Positions 4,775 to 5,418 of a stretch of DNA of 5,418 bases are shown here, piece after piece. The notes beneath the pieces are model-generated. The model made no database searches. It worked only from the letters and a program-made list of their open reading frames with translations, and had not been told where the DNA came from. The position numbers and the translations under genes were made by a program. The first letter of the stretch is position 1. Each line of letters begins with the position of its first letter. The DNA is from Gammaproteobacteria bacterium (GTDB lineage Bacteria > Pseudomonadota > Gammaproteobacteria > PS1 > Pseudothioglobaceae), in assembly GCA_028599035.1 (NCBI GenBank), contig JAQRMT010000013.1, positions 15,557 to 20,974 of the forward strand. Direction: 5' to 3'.

Positions 4775-5418
4775 TAACTGAATTAGATAAAGAATTAACA
4801 AAACTATCAAGACTAAAAATTAAGTTTAATGGAGAGAGAAAAAAGTACGATCATTTGCAACGAGAGTTTGAAGAATACATGAAGCCATACCTTGGCAACA
4901 ACAAAGAGTTGACTGAACTTCAGAAAGAAATTATGGCAACAAATGAAATGAACCTAGATGATTTATGGCGTAGGTATAACGAATTGCTACAAAGAAAATA
5001 TTCAGACGACCTCTCTAAGGGAGAGAAAAAAATACTTAGTCAATTGGAACAAAACGACGAGATTATGCGCTTTAAAAGCCTTGAAAGGCAAATAAATCTT
5101 GAACGGGATTTTATGGATGTGAGAAATGTTATTGAGTTAGAAGAGTATATGAAGGGAAGTGCGCAATGGATCAGATACAAAGAATTGTCAGATAAGGGAG
5201 ATATAACCAAAGAAGAGCGTAAAGAACTAAAACTTTTAAGCCAACAACCTGATATTAATAGAATGCTAGCCGCCAAAGAAGGAGAAGCCAGTTGGCTTAA
5301 GTACAACAGGTTGGCGAATAAGAGTGACAGAACTGAAGCAGAGATTAAAGAATTAGAAATACTGGGTCAACAGCCTAATGTTAAGAAAATGCTAGACGCT
5401 AGAGAGAGGCGTAATATG
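4768..5418 (+). CDS. Paralogue C, partial (first 217 residues), with tandem Trp modules
   Basis: The frame is open from ATG 4768 to the last base of the window, so the C-terminus is missing. The start is fixed by the conserved element AAGGAG...CATTATGCCAAT, 15 bp after paralogue B. Residues 1-30 are the family N-terminal block. Trp67 (LWRRYNELLQ) and Trp134 (QWIRYKELS) match Trp70 and Trp137 of paralogue B, and the stretch between them aligns without gaps, including FMDV near 115-118. Unlike B, a second full module follows at once (Trp176, SWLKYNRL), giving two 42-residue units in tandem at 132-215. The central core and C-terminal block seen in A and B would lie beyond the window. No signal peptide or membrane segment is seen. 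Function is not recognised. It is closer to B than to A, which suggests that B and C are the younger pair. Confidence 0.88.
   Translation, partial: MPITELDKELTKLSRLKIKFNGERKKYDHLQREFEEYMKPYLGNNKELTELQKEIMATNEMNLDDLWRRYNELLQRKYSDDLSKGEKKILSQLEQNDEIMRFKSLERQINLERDFMDVRNVIELEEYMKGSAQWIRYKELSDKGDITKEERKELKLLSQQPDINRMLAAKEGEASWLKYNRLANKSDRTEAEIKELEILGQQPNVKKMLDARERRNM
4961..4986 (+). repeat. 26-bp exact direct repeat shared by paralogues B and C (copy 2)
   Basis: Identical to 3257-3282 in paralogue B and at the same place in the protein (around Trp67). The two copies are 1704 bp apart in direct orientation, so recombination between them would delete or duplicate one gene-sized unit and produce an in-frame hybrid. 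Confidence 0.8.
5161..5412 (+). repeat. Two tandem 42-residue Trp modules in paralogue C
   Basis: Residues 132-173 and 174-215 align without gaps. Shared positions are W, I/L, Y, L, K, T, E, KEL, L, QQP, I/V, ML, A and E. The second unit is followed by RERRNM-type charged residues at the window edge, so it cannot be seen whether more units follow. Module number differs between paralogues, as in repeat proteins that grow by unit duplication. Confidence 0.8.

Overview
The window is AT-rich (mid-30s % G+C by eye), densely coding and entirely on the + strand. Strong AAGGAG Shine-Dalgarno sites, short intergenic gaps and no introns point to a low-GC bacterium. The sequence does not fix the lineage. 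A host-associated or symbiotic Gram-negative would fit an array of expanded, unfamiliar paralogues, but that is inference only. I recognise no housekeeping gene, transposase, integrase, tRNA, rRNA or CRISPR array.

Layout. Bases 1-240 are two tandem copies of a 119-bp unit. Each unit holds a perfect 19-base hairpin, a Shine-Dalgarno site, an ATG and the first 19 codons of the gene that follows. In the first copy this start opens a 34-codon mini-ORF (64-168) that stops just before the ribosome-binding site of the full-length gene. Bases 183-1553 encode a 456-aa protein of unknown function, with a helical first half and a beta-like, Ser/aromatic-rich second half. After a 68-bp gap come three tandem paralogues: 466 aa (1622-3022), 565 aa (3055-4752) and one cut by the window end (4768-5418, first 217 residues). 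The gaps between them are 32 and 15 bp.

The three paralogues are the centre of interest. They share a gapless 30-residue N-terminal heptad block, Trp-containing helical modules of about 42 residues in varying number, and a gapless C-terminal block ending in a TTE/DEW/KIE motif pattern. The two complete copies also share a central core of about 90 residues. Between these fixed blocks, length and content vary. The DNA around each start codon is also conserved. This looks like an expanding family of cytosolic, mostly helical and partly coiled-coil proteins without signal peptides or membrane segments. I know no named family that matches.

All four genes probably form one transcription unit: same strand, short gaps, strong ribosome-binding sites and no convincing internal terminator. 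The leader repeats and mini-ORF could tune translation of the first gene, but the repeat touches the window edge and could be an assembly artefact. Function is unassigned. A secreted-effector, toxin-like or structural self-assembling role is possible, but none is shown by the sequence.
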